Positions 5,511-6,325 of a stretch of 6,325 nt of DNA are shown piece after piece. Source of the stretch: Bacilli bacterium (GTDB lineage Bacteria; Bacillota_I; Bacilli_A; RF39; UBA660); assembly GCA_900751815.1 (NCBI GenBank), contig CAADST010000180.1:1-6325 (forward strand), written 5' to 3'. How positions within the stretch are numbered: the first letter of the stretch is position 1; each line of letters opens with the position of its first letter. The notes below the pieces were generated by a model. The model saw only the letters and a program-made list of their open reading frames with translations, was not told the DNA's origin and did not search any database. The translations under genes were made by a program, and so were the position numbers.

Positions 5511-5530
5511 AATTAAACACCTGTTTAATT
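5511..5530 (-). promoter_or_regulatory. Perfect inverted repeat holding the gerM ribosome binding site
   Basis: AATTAAACA (5511-5519) and TGTTTAATT (5522-5530) are exact reverse complements around two bases. The repeat abuts the gerM start codon (5510), and the ribosome binding site AGGTG (5522-5518) is at its centre, so the RNA could form a hairpin presenting or hiding it. The minus strand AAACAGGTGTTT (5526-5515) also fits the published GerE-box pattern RWWTRGGYnnYY with one mismatch, so a DNA operator is an alternative. Confidence 0.6.
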
Positions 5531-5544
5531 ATATTTATTTAAAT

Positions 5545-5566
5545 AAAGAAAAAGACCGAAGTCTTT
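5545..5566 (-). terminator. Terminator-like hairpin with UUCG loop after gerE
   Basis: On the minus strand AAAGAC, TTCG, GTCTTT (5566-5551) forms a stem closed by a C(UUCG)G tetraloop, one of the most stable RNA loops, followed by a T-rich tract (TTCTTTATTT). It lies three bases after the gerE stop codon. An overlapping alternative stem is TTTAAATAAAG (5538-5548) with CTTTATTTAAA (5563-5573). Confidence 0.75.
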
Positions 5567-5568
5567 AT

Positions 5569-5775
5569 TTAAATTGTTATTTCTCCAAGTTTAATTAATT
5601 CTACAACCGCTTGGGCTCTGCCTTTAACTCCCAGTTTTTGAATAGCATTAGATATATGATTACGAACAGTTTTTTCGCTAATTTCTAGAGTTTCAGCTAT
5701 TTCACTAGTTGTTTTATTAATTACTAAAAGTTCAAAAACTTCTTGCTCTCTTTCAGTTAATATTTTTTTATTCAT
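5569..5775 (-). CDS. gerE: Sporulation transcription factor GerE (LuxR-type HTH)
   Basis: A 68-aa protein that is almost only a LuxR/GerE DNA-binding domain, as in B. subtilis GerE (74 aa). GerE binds DNA as a dimer and works with sigma-K in the mother cell to switch on late coat genes and repress others. The match is very close along the whole length: LTEREQEVFELLV (6-18), then the helix-turn-helix IAETLEISEKTVRNHISNAI (26-45), then QKLGVKGRAQAVVEL (46-60), and a final LGEITI. There is no receiver or sensor domain, so it is not a two-component regulator. The ribosome binding site GGAAGGG (5788-5782) is six bases from the ATG. A consensus-perfect sigma-K promoter lies upstream, which agrees with the known control of gerE. 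It sits between spoIIIAH and gerM, each separated by hairpins. Confidence 0.96.
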   Translation of the reverse strand: MNKKILTEREQEVFELLVINKTTSEIAETLEISEKTVRNHISNAIQKLGVKGRAQAVVELIKLGEITI

Positions 5776-5790
5776 ATTTATCCCTTCCTA

Positions 5791-5827
5791 AAAACAAAAT
5801 ACTTCATAGTATTTTATGAAGTATTTT
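5791..5827 (-). terminator. Terminator after spoIIIAH
   Basis: A perfect 13-bp inverted repeat, AAAATACTTCATA (5796-5808) and TATGAAGTATTTT (5815-5827), with a six-base loop. On the minus strand the right arm ends TTTT, then G and TTTT (5791-5794), giving a broken T tract. It lies 16 bases after the spoIIIAH stop codon and overlaps the gerE promoter. Confidence 0.75.
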
Positions 5828-5838
5828 ATATTTTGGTG
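5810..5838 (-). promoter_or_regulatory. Sigma-K-type promoter of gerE
   Basis: The minus strand has CACC (5838-5835), exactly 16 bases, then CATAAAATA (5818-5810). This fits the B. subtilis sigma-K consensus mACm-N16-CATAnnnTA at every defined position. The start of transcription would fall near 5803, about 27 bases before the gerE ATG. B. subtilis gerE is known to depend on sigma-K. The -10 element is made from the arm and loop of the spoIIIAH terminator repeat. Confidence 0.75.
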
Positions 5839-5843
5839 TCATT

Positions 5844-6325
5844 TTATTCAAATTTAACTGTAATATATTTTTGAGTATCATAAAGTTCTTGAACTGCTCT
5901 AATTATTTTATTAGCAATTTCTGTATTATGATCACTACTTGCAATAACTATACTAATAGTATCGCCATCAATTTTAACAAAATTATCATATTTAAATTCA
6001 TCACTAATTAATTTTTCAATTTTTTCACATTCACTTTGATTATTGTTCAGGGCTTGTAATCCCTCATAGGCGTCATTTTTTTCTTCAAGTGTTGCAGATG
6101 AGTCAAGTAATATATTTTGATATTCCGTCATTTGTTCTAATACTGATTCATCATCTTCAACTTGCAAGGCTACAATTACATCTGATTCAGTTACCTCAAC
6201 GACTTCGGAGATGTCATTATTACCAGCGAGAGCTGTAAGTGTTTCATCTCCCATACTAACATAATAAATACCTAATACTAAAATTAATGAAAATAATGTT
6301 ACAAACCATAAATTTTGTTTATTTA
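5844..6325 (-). CDS. spoIIIAH: Stage III sporulation protein AH (5' end just outside window)
   Basis: SpoIIIAH sits in the mother-cell engulfing membrane and binds SpoIIQ from the forespore to form the channel that links the two cells. The frame stays open to the right edge, giving 159 whole residues; reading from the edge it starts NKQNLWFVTLFSLILVLGIYYVS, which matches the KQTVWLLTMLSLVVVLSVYY start of B. subtilis SpoIIIAH, so only a few residues are missing. One membrane helix (visible residues about 5-22) is followed by a short acidic linker, a helical part (EMTEYQNILLDSSATLEEKN) and the C-terminal ring-building (YscJ/FliF-like) domain ending ITVKFE. The linker is much shorter than in B. 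subtilis (218 aa in total). The Met at 6254 is inside the gene, just after the membrane helix. It is normally the last gene of the spoIIIAA-AH operon, which should continue beyond the right edge. Confidence 0.93.
   Translation of the reverse strand, partial: NKQNLWFVTLFSLILVLGIYYVSMGDETLTALAGNNDISEVVEVTESDVIVALQVEDDESVLEQMTEYQNILLDSSATLEEKNDAYEGLQALNNNQSECEKIEKLISDEFKYDNFVKIDGDTISIVIASSDHNTEIANKIIRAVQELYDTQKYITVKFE

Noticed and set aside
5528..5533. TATAAT on the minus strand as a gerM promoter
   Set aside because: Transcription would start at about 5521, inside the ribosome binding site, and there is no -35 at a proper distance (GTCTTT at 17 bases).
6252..6254. ATG at 6254 as the start of spoIIIAH
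   Set aside because: The in-frame sequence upstream encodes the membrane helix typical of SpoIIIAH (KQNLWFVTLFSLILVL), so the start lies just outside the window.
1..6325. UGA read as tryptophan (Mollicutes-like code)
   Set aside because: No stop here is TGA, but tryptophans are TGG and no gene needs read-through of TGA to stay intact.
1..6325. CRISPR array or long tandem repeats
   Set aside because: No regularly spaced repeats of 20 bases or more are present; repeats seen are short and local.

Overview
The window comes from a very AT-rich, spore-forming, low-GC Gram-positive bacterium, most likely an uncultured gut-type member of the class Bacilli. The evidence is the presence of spoIIIAH, gerE and gerM homologues, A/T-biased codons, strong AGGAGG-type ribosome binding sites, sigma-A-type promoters and a tRNA with encoded CCA. 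All nine visible stop codons are TAA or TAG, and tryptophan is written TGG, so the standard bacterial code fits.

Left part, plus strand (1-3821). The window opens inside a class B penicillin-binding protein of the PBP2/PbpA kind; only its 3' part, with the transpeptidase domain, is present. An Rpn/PD-(D/E)XK 'transposase-family' nuclease gene follows with its own promoter, and close behind it a DUF2628-like membrane protein. A fresh promoter then drives rpmG (ribosomal protein bL33, 54 aa) and efp (elongation factor P), which end at a bidirectional terminator. The order pbp2-rpmG is common in Bacilli, so the nuclease and membrane-protein pair looks like an insertion into a housekeeping neighbourhood.

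Middle (3859-4604). A small minus-strand membrane protein of unknown function converges on efp. Divergent from it is a tRNA-Arg(TCT) gene with a near-ideal promoter and a terminator. About 80 bases beyond the tRNA 3' end are two tandem copies of a 9-base sequence, possibly a scar of an integrated element.

Right part, minus strand (4605-6325). This is a compact sporulation block in the order spoIIIAH, gerE, gerM. SpoIIIAH is part of the mother-cell side of the SpoIIIA-SpoIIQ channel, GerM helps assemble that channel in Bacillus subtilis, and GerE is the last regulator of the mother-cell programme. gerE has a sequence matching the sigma-K promoter consensus exactly (mACm, 16 bases, CATAnnnTA), built into the terminator hairpin of spoIIIAH. 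gerM has its ribosome binding site at the tip of a perfect inverted repeat that touches the start codon. I see no wholly new defence or mobile system. The most noteworthy things are the regulatory architecture of the sporulation block, the insertion between pbp2 and rpmG, and an EF-hand-like loop in the penicillin-binding protein.
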